This document shows, one piece after another, positions 54,775 through 62,865 of a DNA stretch of 64,000 nt (position 1 is the stretch's first letter; every line of letters begins with the position of its first letter). Origin of the DNA: Betaproteobacteria bacterium (lineage in GTDB: Bacteria > Pseudomonadota > Gammaproteobacteria > Burkholderiales > CAIKXV01); contig CANGYF010000003.1 in assembly GCA_947458265.1 (NCBI GenBank), forward strand, positions 1 to 64,000. Direction: 5' to 3'. A model generated the notes under the pieces. It had not been told where the DNA came from and did no database searches. It saw nothing but the letters and a program-made list of their open reading frames with translations. The translations under genes and the position numbers were made by a program.

Positions 54775-55995
54775 ATGACAGAAAGACTTGGTCGCAAGCA
54801 TTACCCCGCAGGGAGTGTCATCTTCTCCCAGGGCGAAGCAGGGTATAGCGCGTTCCTGATCACAGACGGACTGGTGGAAATCGCGGACGGCGCCAATGGC
54901 ATCGTGCGGGCCCGTATCGGCCCCGGCGAGTTGATCGGCGAGGTTGCGCTCATCGACCACCAGCCGCGAACCGCCACGGCGCGCGCGGTCACGGACACAG
55001 TGCTGATCGAGGTGTCACGCGACCTGGTCGAGCGCCTGTTGATGGACACCAACCCGATCATTCGCCACATCCTCAACGTGGTGCTAGGACGCTTCCGCAA
55101 GACGGTAAGCCACCCCGATTCCCAGGACACTGAACCACCAGCCGGTCCACGAACGCGGCAGGCCATGGACCTGCGATCCAAGGCCACGGACAGTCTCACG
55201 CTGCTGCGCGACATGCGGGACGCGCTGGTCAGCGAACAGTTCGTGCTGCACTACCAGCCGATCTATCTCCTCGAAGGGCGTCAACTGGCGGGCTTCGAGG
55301 CCCTCATCCGCTGGCGGCACCCGACCCGTGGACTGGTACCGCCATTGACTTTCCTGGATCTGGCCGAGGAGTCCGGCCTGATCTGCGACATGGGTCTGTG
55401 GGTCGTTCAGAGGGCTTGCGGGGACTGGCCGGCCTTGCGCAGGCTGACGGTGACGCAACGGCCGTTCCTCAGCATCAATATCTCGCCGGCGCAGTTGGCC
55501 GACGGGACCTTTGCCGATGTCGCCATGGGCATCCAGCGGTCTGCCGGCATGGATCCTGCGGAACTGAAGCTCGAACTGACCGAGTCGACCTTCATCCAGA
55601 ATCAGGCAGTCGCCCAGGAGCAACTGCACCGGCTGAGCGAATTCGGGAACTCGATCGCGCTCGACGACTATGGCACCGGGTTTTCCGGCCTGGCGCACCT
55701 CCAGAACTACCGCTTCCACACCCTGAAGCTGGACCAGTTGTTCATCCGTGAGATCCAGTACTCCAGCCTGAGTTTCCAACTCGTGATGAGTACCCTGGAC
55801 ATGGTTCGGGCGCTGCACATCAACGCGGTCGGCGAAGGTATCGAGACCGATGCGGTCGCGGACATCCTGCAACAGCTCGGCTGCCAGTATGGTCAGGGCT
55901 TCCTGTTTGGCAGACCCTTGGCGCTGGAGGACCTGCTGGTCCGCAATGCCGACCATACCGCCGCCGGGACCGCACCGTCCGGCGCAGGCGCATAG
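54775..55995 (+). CDS. Cyclic-nucleotide-binding domain fused to EAL c-di-GMP phosphodiesterase
   Basis: 406 residues, soluble. N-terminal Crp-like sensor (1-110): GSVIFSQGEAG, and a phosphate-binding cassette GELIGEVALIDHQPRTATA close to the cAMP/cGMP consensus. Residues about 150-400 form an EAL domain: FEALIRW (metal Glu), NISP, LELTEST, DDYGTGFS (both metal Asp), KLDQLFI, VGEGIE and GQGFLFGRP, so all catalytic residues appear intact. There is no GGDEF domain. It should degrade c-di-GMP under control of cyclic mononucleotide or another small ligand. Likely transcribed alone. Confidence 0.9.
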   Translation: MTERLGRKHYPAGSVIFSQGEAGYSAFLITDGLVEIADGANGIVRARIGPGELIGEVALIDHQPRTATARAVTDTVLIEVSRDLVERLLMDTNPIIRHILNVVLGRFRKTVSHPDSQDTEPPAGPRTRQAMDLRSKATDSLTLLRDMRDALVSEQFVLHYQPIYLLEGRQLAGFEALIRWRHPTRGLVPPLTFLDLAEESGLICDMGLWVVQRACGDWPALRRLTVTQRPFLSINISPAQLADGTFADVAMGIQRSAGMDPAELKLELTESTFIQNQAVAQEQLHRLSEFGNSIALDDYGTGFSGLAHLQNYRFHTLKLDQLFIREIQYSSLSFQLVMSTLDMVRALHINAVGEGIETDAVADILQQLGCQYGQGFLFGRPLALEDLLVRNADHTAAGTAPSGAGA

Positions 55996-56140
55996 CCTGC
56001 AAGCTGAATACAGTAGACGCTGAGTTTGATGAGTCTACGGGGAGCCAGGGTCCGGCAAGACCTGCTCGACCGCACTGCGCAGACCAGCCCATTGGTCCCG
56101 TGCCAGCTCCCGCATGCCCGCGTGAAAGTACTGTTCGCGA

Positions 56141-56851
56141 TCAGCGTGCGGCAGGTTCCAGCCCTGTCGCACGGATGTCGTCGGCCGCCTCCGCCGAGGC
56201 GAGGAACTCGATCGCGCGTGCCGCCGCTTCGGGATGCACGGCGCTCACGCCGACTGCCGCGCTGAAGGTCGTGAACAGCTGGACTGCGTCCGGCAGCGGG
56301 GTGATGTGCGCAATGCCCTCGATCGGCAGCAGTTCGCTCACCTGCTGGAAGCCGATTTCGAGCTCGCCATTGGCGATGAATGTGCCGACGCGCTGGCCGT
56401 TGCCGACGAACTGGCACTTAGGCATCACTTCGTCATGGATGCCCAGCCGCCGCAACAACTCGTTGGTGACGTAGCGCCCGCTCACGCTTGCGGAATAACC
56501 GATAGAGGCGGCGCGCAACAGGGTGTCGCGCAGGGCGTCGACCGTGCCGATGTCGGGTGCAGGCGCTCCGGCCCGTACCGCGACCCCGATCACCGACTGT
56601 GCCAGCAGCACACGGCCTTCCGCCCGGACGAGGCCGTCGCGGATGAACCCCTGCATGACGCTGTCGTCGCAGATCACGAGGTCGGCGACTTCGCCGCGTT
56701 TCAGCCGGTTGGGGATCGAAATGTCCCCGGTGCCGATAGACGTGGTGACGGTGACGACCTTCAGTCCAGTGATGTGTTCGACGGAGGGCAGCAGCCGGAG
56801 GTGGGCGGCGGTGAATGCGCCTGAAGTCATTACCCGCAATTCTTTGCTCAT
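56141..56851 (-). CDS. ModA-like substrate-binding protein lacking a signal peptide
   Basis: 236 residues from ATG at 56851 (a GTG at 56863 adds four residues). The type II binding fold of ModA-like proteins is visible: LRVMTSGAFTAAHLRLLP, LKRGEVADLVICDD, AQSVIGVAVRAGAP and GELEIGFQQVSELLP. The N-terminus MSKELRVMTSGAF goes straight into the first strand, so no export signal. No ModBC-type transporter is near. I infer a cytoplasmic ligand-binding or sensing role. It is divergent from the Bug gene at 57033 with 181 bp between. Confidence 0.85.
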   Translation of the reverse strand: MSKELRVMTSGAFTAAHLRLLPSVEHITGLKVVTVTTSIGTGDISIPNRLKRGEVADLVICDDSVMQGFIRDGLVRAEGRVLLAQSVIGVAVRAGAPAPDIGTVDALRDTLLRAASIGYSASVSGRYVTNELLRRLGIHDEVMPKCQFVGNGQRVGTFIANGELEIGFQQVSELLPIEGIAHITPLPDAVQLFTTFSAAVGVSAVHPEAAARAIEFLASAEAADDIRATGLEPAAR

Positions 56852-57032
56852 GGATTCGCCCACACGCTATGTCGGGGCGGAAGGATAGCACCGTGACATT
56901 GCGGCGATGGCAGCGCAGCGCGGCGTACTTCCGCCCGGCAGCGCGACGTCCTCCGGCCGAGGAGCGTTGTGTTCCGGGGGCGCCCGTTCCGGGGTATTCT
57001 TTCCCTGTTCGCCGTGCAGAGGAGGCCAGTGC

Positions 57033-58052
57033 GTGACCCAGAATGACAAGACCCGTCGCCCGGTTCCGGCAGTTCCCCTGGCTGGACAGGCCGCATTGGC
57101 TGCACTGGCTGCCACCACCCTGCTCACCGCCGCTGGTGCGACCCGGGCCGCGGATGCACCCTATCCGACAAGGCCGATCCGTATCATCGTGCCGTTCGCA
57201 ACCGGCGGTGGCAACGACATTGCTGCGCGCTTCCTTGCGCAGATGTTCCAGGATTCGTTCGGCCAGCAGGGGCTGGTCGACAACCGTCCCGGCGCCGGCA
57301 GCACGCTGGGCACCGCGATCGCCGCCCAGGCCCAGCCGGACGGCCACACCATCCTGGTCACGCACAACGCGATAGCCATCAACGAAAGCCTGTATGCGAA
57401 GCTGCCATACAGCGTGCGCGACTTCGCTCAGGTCGCGTTCATCGGCGAGACCACCAACGTGCTGGTGGTGCATCCATCGATGAACGTGAAGAGCGTGAAG
57501 GAACTGCTGGTGCTGCTGCGCTCCAAGAAAGGCGTGTTCAACTACGCGAGCACCGGCGCTGGCGGCACCTCGCACCTGGCGGCCGAATACTTCAAGCAGA
57601 TGACCGGCACCGACATGGTCCACGTGCCGTACAAGGGCACCGGTCCGGCACTGGCCGACCTGGTCGGCGGAGCGACTCAGTTCATGATCTCGGGCGCACC
57701 GGGCACGCTCGGCTTCATCAAGGGCAACCGCCTGGTGCCGCTGGCCACCACGGGCGCGAAGCGCTGGGCGCAGCTGCCCGACCTGCCGACGCTGTCCGAA
57801 GCCGGCGTCCCCGGCTACCAGTTCGACCTCTGGTACGGCGCGCATGCCCCGGCGAAGACGCCGCGCTACATCGTCAACAGGCTCAACGCCGAGATCAACA
57901 AGTCGCTGCAGGTGCCGGCGCTACGCGCCCGGCTCGTCGATGCAGGCCTCGATCCGGTGGCCTTGTCGCCGGAAGAGTTCACGAAGTTCGTGCGCATCGA
58001 GACCGAGCGGGCGCGCAAGATCATCCAGGCGTCGGGCGCCAGGCCAGAGTAG
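57033..58052 (+). CDS. Bug-family TTT substrate-binding protein (9 of 9)
   Basis: 339 residues, GTG start at 57033 after AGAGGAGGCCAGTGC. The signal peptide ends near TRAADA. Motifs: YPTRPIRIIVPFATGGGND, GLVDNRPGAGS, PDGHTILVTH, VPYKGTGPALADLVGG. Divergent from a signal-less ModA-like gene, so both may respond to one ligand. The 169 bp after it, before the convergent RlmN-like gene, hold no gene. Confidence 0.93.
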   Translation: MTQNDKTRRPVPAVPLAGQAALAALAATTLLTAAGATRAADAPYPTRPIRIIVPFATGGGNDIAARFLAQMFQDSFGQQGLVDNRPGAGSTLGTAIAAQAQPDGHTILVTHNAIAINESLYAKLPYSVRDFAQVAFIGETTNVLVVHPSMNVKSVKELLVLLRSKKGVFNYASTGAGGTSHLAAEYFKQMTGTDMVHVPYKGTGPALADLVGGATQFMISGAPGTLGFIKGNRLVPLATTGAKRWAQLPDLPTLSEAGVPGYQFDLWYGAHAPAKTPRYIVNRLNAEINKSLQVPALRARLVDAGLDPVALSPEEFTKFVRIETERARKIIQASGARPE

Positions 58053-58221
58053 GGACCTGGCAGGGGAGGGTGCGCCGGTTCCGGCCACTGCGCGGTTGGT
58101 CGGTCCAGGCCGGAAAGACCTCCTCGACTATCTGCGTTCAGTCTGCGATCTCGAGAACCAAACGGCCGTATCGCGATGCTCAATATAATGCCGCCAGCGC
58201 GGTAGCCAGCCGGTTGCGGGT

Positions 58222-59295
58222 TTAAGCCGGCTGAATGGCAATGCGCCGCGCCGATGCCGCGCTGACCTGGGCCTCGCTGGTTTCGCCGCGCGCCCGCAGT
58301 TGGCCGCAGCCACCGTCCACGTCCTGCCCGGCCGAATGGCGCAGCTTGGTGAGGATGCCGCGGCCCTTCAGCAGCCGCGCCATTTCGGCCGCACGTTCCC
58401 AGCTGGGCCGCTGCCAGGGCAAGCCAGGCACGCTGTTGTAGGGAATCAGGTTCAGCACCGCGTACTGGCCGTGCAGCAGTTGCACGATGCCGTCAATCTC
58501 GTCGTCGCCGTCGTTCACGCCCTGCATCAACGTCCACTGGTACTGGATGGGGTAGCCAGTGGCCCGCGCGTAGGCAGTACCTGCGGCCACCAATTCGGCC
58601 GGCGTGACGCGGGCAGCACGGGGCAGCAGCTGTTCGCGCAGGCCCGGCTTGGTGGTGTGCAGGCTCAGCGCCAGCGCCGGGCGCACCTGGCCTTCGCGTA
58701 GCGCCATCAGGCGTTCGAAGGCGCGCGGGTCGCCCACGGTGCTGAAAACGAGGTTCTTGTGGCCGATGTTGCCCACCGTGCCCATCAGCTCAATGGCCTC
58801 GAGCACAGCATCCAGGTTGTGCGCCGGCTCGCCCATGCCCATGAACACCACTTTCTTCACTGGCCGCAGCGCGCGCGCCAGAGCCAGCTGCGCCACGATC
58901 TCGGCGCTGCCCAGCTGGCGCAGCAGGCCACCCTGCCCCGTCATGCAGAAACCGCAGCCCACGGCACAACCCACCTGGGTGCTGACGCACAGGCCGGGAA
59001 TGCGCTCGGGCGTCAGCAGCACGCTCTCCACGGTCTTGCCGTCGGCCAGTTTCACCAGCAGGCGTTCGCTGCCGTCCTCAGCCGGATGGCGCTGTTGCAG
59101 TGTGGCCAGGCCCTGCAGCATGGCTTGCCAGGCGGGCAAGCCGTGCCGCACGCGCTGGGGCAGGAAGTGCTCGGGCTGGCTGCGGCGCGGGCCCTGCGGC
59201 AAGGCCTGAACCCACAGGCGCAACAGGTGCGCCACATGGCGCGGGCCCGCGCCATGGCTGTGCAGATGGGCAATGAGTTCCTTGATCTGGTTCAT
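58222..59295 (-). CDS. RlmN-like radical SAM RNA methyltransferase
   Basis: 357 residues. The radical SAM cluster CAVGCGFCMTG (CxxxCxxC) is at about 116-126, preceded by LCVSTQVGC. The other conserved parts are VFMGMGEPAHNLD, FSTVGDP, LALSLHTTKPGLRE, TLMQGVNDGDDE, LIPYNSVPG and the C-terminal second catalytic Cys in DVDGGCGQL. RlmN methylates C2 of A2503 in 23S rRNA and A37 in some tRNAs; this one is somewhat divergent from the housekeeping type and could be a paralogue. Start MNQIKELIAHL. Its ATG overlaps the stop of an upstream remnant frame (ATGA). Confidence 0.88.
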   Translation of the reverse strand: MNQIKELIAHLHSHGAGPRHVAHLLRLWVQALPQGPRRSQPEHFLPQRVRHGLPAWQAMLQGLATLQQRHPAEDGSERLLVKLADGKTVESVLLTPERIPGLCVSTQVGCAVGCGFCMTGQGGLLRQLGSAEIVAQLALARALRPVKKVVFMGMGEPAHNLDAVLEAIELMGTVGNIGHKNLVFSTVGDPRAFERLMALREGQVRPALALSLHTTKPGLREQLLPRAARVTPAELVAAGTAYARATGYPIQYQWTLMQGVNDGDDEIDGIVQLLHGQYAVLNLIPYNSVPGLPWQRPSWERAAEMARLLKGRGILTKLRHSAGQDVDGGCGQLRARGETSEAQVSAASARRIAIQPA

Positions 59296-59560
59296 GGCAA
59301 AGGATTGGTAACGGCCGCAGGCCACGCGCCGCGCTGCTTCAAGCCGGGATTTGCGGATGTTGACCCGATACCAACGCTCCGTGCGTCACGAAATTGACAC
59401 AATAGCAACTCAGCATCGCGCAGGCGGCAGACGTTGCCTTGCGCCGTGCCCAAGGTCGTAACTGCGAGTCCGGGCTTGATGGGTTCACCACGGGCGTCGG
59501 TGGTGGGCTTGAACAGGCTGATCCACCCCGGCTGGGGCGGGTGTGCTTTTGTCCAGAATT
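59292..59560 (-). pseudogene. 3' remnant of a gene formerly coupled to the RlmN-like gene
   Basis: On the minus strand a frame reads WISLFKPTTDARGEPI, then KPGLAVTTLGTAQGNVC, then RLRDAELLLCQFRDA, and ends in a TGA that overlaps the ATG of the RlmN-like gene. The composition looks coding, but stops occur just upstream near 59570 and no start is present. I do not recognise the family. The broken end lies where the low-GC EAL gene begins, suggesting that insertion of that segment cut it. The rest of the 307-bp gap has no gene. Confidence 0.35.
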
Positions 59561-59602
59561 GATCTCATTGTCAAATCGCAAGCCTTGGTCAGGCCAGATC
59601 AC

Positions 59603-61606
59603 ATGAGCACGCGCTCCTCGAATTCAGGTTCACATTCGCCAACGCAAGAAACACTTGAGGATGTACTTTTCCAGGCAAAGTCATTAATTAGCGAGCTTGA
59701 GCCTGTGAATCAGGCGGAATCACAGCTGTCTGCCTCGATATTATCCCGAGTTTTCCTGTTGGCGGCTGTGCTGATCTGCATGATCGGAGCCTACGGGTCT
59801 GTATTTGGCCTTGGAGAAGTGCGTCATCCTCTGGCATCTTTTCTGTCTGTCGTTGTGCTGGCTGCAGTTTCAGTCTTTCTGTGGAATCGACGGAGCTTTG
59901 GAAAAGCTGCTGTTGTCAGCATTACGATCAGTCTTCTGTTGTTCACGGTAGTTACCGTCTACTTCAATGGCGTCTATCCTTTGTATTTTCTTCCGGCGCT
60001 ATTGATTCTTCTGCACGGCATTGGCTCGCCTCAGTTGGCATTGTCTGCGAGTCTGTTTGCCTTGATCTTTGCCAGCTTTGTTTTTTTGACGCACGGTCAG
60101 GATATTGAATTTCGTGTGGCGACTCGTGTTCTAGCGAGTGGTTTGATCTGTTTGGTGGTTTGTCAGGCAATCAGTCGTCACAACCGCCGGATTTTTCAAG
60201 CTGCTGAATATGTGACAAGCAGGCTTGAAAAGCTGGTCAGCTCTCTGGAGGCTGATCTGAGGCAAGCCATGATTGAACGAGATTTTGCCAAGACCAGAAA
60301 TTCAAACAGTGGACTTCTCAATATATTTGGTTTTCACGAAAAACTATCCCAAAGAATCCATGAGAGCTCTCCAGATCAACCGCTGGCCGTGGTGATTGTT
60401 CAGTTTCCGCCATCGGATCTTGTTCTGAGTGCTGAATTATCAGAGGATTCTGACAAAGGCTTTGACAAGCTGGTCTTCGAGTTGAAAAAAATCTTCGAGT
60501 CTGAATCGATCGGCCATCCAGGTCCGTGGGAATTTGTGGGGGTCATGAAAGTTCAAGCCCCGCAAGAAGAATTCATAAACTCGATCGTTCAGAAGTTGGA
60601 CGCCATGTTGCAGTCCTTGAACTTGAGGCGTGGCACCAGATCCATTCCATATCACGTGGGTATCGCGATCTGGCCAGTCGATGGTCTGTCGCCCAGAGTG
60701 CTCACAACTCGTGCCAATCGGGCATTGCTTCACGCAATTGATGCGAACATGCGCACGCCGCTTGTCTACGGCGAGGATATTGATGCGCTGATTTCTCGAA
60801 GAAAGCAACTGGCCGCTTCGCTCAAGGGCGCCTTTGAAAGGAATGAATTTGAGCTTTATTATCAACCCATTGTGGGATTGAATCCCAAGGGGTTACAGGG
60901 CGCAGAGGCTCTGGTGCGCTGGAATCACCCTGAGCAAGGGCTTTTGTTTCCTGGCGCTTTTTTGCACTTGCTTGAATCTCATGGGTACATGATCGAGCTC
61001 ACTCATTTCTGCTTGCAATCGGCAGCGCAAACGGTCAAGCAATGGCGAGAATCCATTTCCCCTGACTTCCAGATCAGCGTCAATGTTCCGCCCATGTATC
61101 TGGCGTGGTGTACCAGTCACCGCAGTGACGCGCTTGAGTTCTTCAGATCATTGGACGTGGATCGAGGGGCCATCAAGTTGGAGATCACGGAAGACTCACT
61201 GATGGATGTGAACGCATCCACGCTCGAGGTGCTGGCGGAGCTCAAAAGCAAAGAGTTTCTTCTGGCTTTGGACGATTTTGGAACGGGTTATTCGTCTTTT
61301 GGCCGTATGCAAGAGCTGCCGCTTGACGTCATCAAGATCGACAAGTCTCTGGTCGATGATCTGGAGCATTCGCCCAAGAAGCTGCGGGTGTGCACCGCCA
61401 TCATTCACCTGGGCCATGAGTTTGGTTTTCAGGTGGTGGCAGAGGGCGTTGAGCACATCGCCCAGAAGGAGCTTCTGGAGCAGGCGGGTTGTGATTTCAT
61501 ACAGGGTTACCTGTATTCCAGACCCATCAGCAAGGACTGTTTTGAGTCTTACGCTGCAAACTTTGGACGTGTGCCAGACGCCCCCGCAGCATACGCAATG
61601 AGTTGA
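59603..61606 (+). CDS. Membrane-anchored degenerate GGDEF-EAL c-di-GMP phosphodiesterase, low-GC
   Basis: 667 residues from ATG at 59603 (a GTG at 59543 is possible). Five or six transmembrane helices at about 45-185 form a MASE-like sensor; a coiled-coil linker follows. The GGDEF domain is degenerate, with GPWEFVGV where GGDEF should be. The EAL domain (about 415-660) keeps EALVRW, KLEITEDS, DDFGTGYS, IKIDKS, AEGVEH and QGYLYSRP, so phosphodiesterase activity is expected. Base composition is about half G+C with many T-rich codons, unlike all neighbours (for example 28 of 60 bases at 59941-60000), which marks it as recently acquired or from another source. Confidence 0.9.
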   Translation: MSTRSSNSGSHSPTQETLEDVLFQAKSLISELEPVNQAESQLSASILSRVFLLAAVLICMIGAYGSVFGLGEVRHPLASFLSVVVLAAVSVFLWNRRSFGKAAVVSITISLLLFTVVTVYFNGVYPLYFLPALLILLHGIGSPQLALSASLFALIFASFVFLTHGQDIEFRVATRVLASGLICLVVCQAISRHNRRIFQAAEYVTSRLEKLVSSLEADLRQAMIERDFAKTRNSNSGLLNIFGFHEKLSQRIHESSPDQPLAVVIVQFPPSDLVLSAELSEDSDKGFDKLVFELKKIFESESIGHPGPWEFVGVMKVQAPQEEFINSIVQKLDAMLQSLNLRRGTRSIPYHVGIAIWPVDGLSPRVLTTRANRALLHAIDANMRTPLVYGEDIDALISRRKQLAASLKGAFERNEFELYYQPIVGLNPKGLQGAEALVRWNHPEQGLLFPGAFLHLLESHGYMIELTHFCLQSAAQTVKQWRESISPDFQISVNVPPMYLAWCTSHRSDALEFFRSLDVDRGAIKLEITEDSLMDVNASTLEVLAELKSKEFLLALDDFGTGYSSFGRMQELPLDVIKIDKSLVDDLEHSPKKLRVCTAIIHLGHEFGFQVVAEGVEHIAQKELLEQAGCDFIQGYLYSRPISKDCFESYAANFGRVPDAPAAYAMS

Positions 61607-61622
61607 GGTAGGATCACGGTCG

Positions 61623-61895
61623 ATGCCAACCGACGCGCTGCCGCCCCTGCCCCCCACGCCCACCGGCCACTACCGCCACTACAAGGGCAACGAATACGAG
61701 CTCGTCGGCGTCGTCCGCCACAGCGAGACGCTGGAGGCGCTGGTGCTCTACCGGCCGCTGTACAACGACAGCGGTCTTTGGGTGCGTCCTCACGCCATGT
61801 TCTTCGGCGAAGTCGAGGTCGACGGCTTGCGCCAGCCCCGCTTCGCCTTCCTCGGCGATCAGCTTCCCGGCAGGATGCCCGGCGCCAGCGTGTAG
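61623..61895 (+). CDS. DUF1653-family small protein
   Basis: 90 residues. GHYRHYKGNEYELVGVVRHS, LEALVLYRPLY, GLWVRPHAMFFGEVEVDG and PRFAFL follow the DUF1653 pattern closely; the family is small, soluble and of unknown function. The stop lies inside the convergent deacetylase gene, so the two overlap tail to tail by 37 bp. The last residues (GDQLPGRMPGASV) go beyond the usual family end. Confidence 0.82.
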   Translation: MPTDALPPLPPTPTGHYRHYKGNEYELVGVVRHSETLEALVLYRPLYNDSGLWVRPHAMFFGEVEVDGLRQPRFAFLGDQLPGRMPGASV

Positions 61896-62767
61896 CAGTA
61901 GTCCGACACATCGCCGGGCTTGCAGAACCAGACGCGATCCTTCAGCGGATGGTTCACGCAGTGCGCGAGCGCGTTACGGAGCACGCGCAGGCGAAACGGC
62001 TGGCCGAACACGTACGGGTGGATCGACAGGTTGCACACCAGCGGCGCGTGCTCGCTCTGTTCGACCATCTCGTCGAACTGGTCGACCAGCATGTCGCAGA
62101 ACTCGTGCGCGCTGTGCTGGCGATGCACGACCGCCGGTGAGTCGTTGAGTTCGACCGGATAAGGTACCGACAGGATCGGGCCGGAGCGGGTACGCAGCCA
62201 GAACGGCTGGTCGTCGCACGGCCAGTCCATCAGATAGCGGTAGCCGGCTTCCTTCAGCAGGTCGGGCGTGGTGGCGTTCTCGTAGGCGCCGGCACCCATC
62301 CAGCCGGTGGCCGGCACGCCGGCGGCGGCAAACGTGTCGGCGACCTCCTTGATCACCCGCGCCTCGTCCTCTTCCCAGAGGAAGTCCTTCAGGTTCTCGG
62401 CATTGGTGCGGCCGTGGCCGACGACCTCGTCGCCGCGCTTGCGGATTGCGTCGATGATCTGCGGGTAGTAGTCGCAGAGCAGGCTGTTGGCGTTGTGTGC
62501 GGCCGGCAGCTTGAACTGGTCGAACATGTCGAAGAAGCGCCAGATGCCGATCCGGTTGCCGTAGTCGCGCCAGGAATAGTTGCGCTGGGTCTGCGGCTCG
62601 CCATGCTTCGCGTTGTCGTGCCCGCGGCCCTTGCCGAACGCGAATACCTCGACGTTGGTGGTGATGCAGAAGGCCAGGCGCTTGCCGCCGGGCCAGTTGT
62701 AGTCCTTGCGCTCGTTGAGCGGCACGTAGTCGTAGCGGGTGTGCGTGGGCACCAGTCCCTTTTTCAT
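61859..62767 (-). CDS. PuuE/NodB-like polysaccharide deacetylase-family protein (copy 2)
   Basis: 302 residues. The same blocks as the copy at 26484: ITTNVEVFAFGK in the Asp-Asp position, GHGRTNAENL for the metal His, TGWMGAGAYENA, PVELNDSPA and CNLSIHPYVFGQPFR. The two copies differ in much of the rest, so they are old paralogues, probably with different substrates. No signal peptide. The start ATG at 62767 is 99 bp from the divergent MFS gene, so an imported compound may be its substrate. Confidence 0.87.
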   Translation of the reverse strand: MKKGLVPTHTRYDYVPLNERKDYNWPGGKRLAFCITTNVEVFAFGKGRGHDNAKHGEPQTQRNYSWRDYGNRIGIWRFFDMFDQFKLPAAHNANSLLCDYYPQIIDAIRKRGDEVVGHGRTNAENLKDFLWEEDEARVIKEVADTFAAAGVPATGWMGAGAYENATTPDLLKEAGYRYLMDWPCDDQPFWLRTRSGPILSVPYPVELNDSPAVVHRQHSAHEFCDMLVDQFDEMVEQSEHAPLVCNLSIHPYVFGQPFRLRVLRNALAHCVNHPLKDRVWFCKPGDVSDYCYTLAPGILPGS

Positions 62768-62865
62768 GCTCGATGCTCCGGCGAAAGGCGGGGGGGCAGG
62801 ATATCAGTTGGCCGCGTCCATTCGGCTAAACTTCACGCCCCGGTACCCGAAGCCAGGAAGACGGT

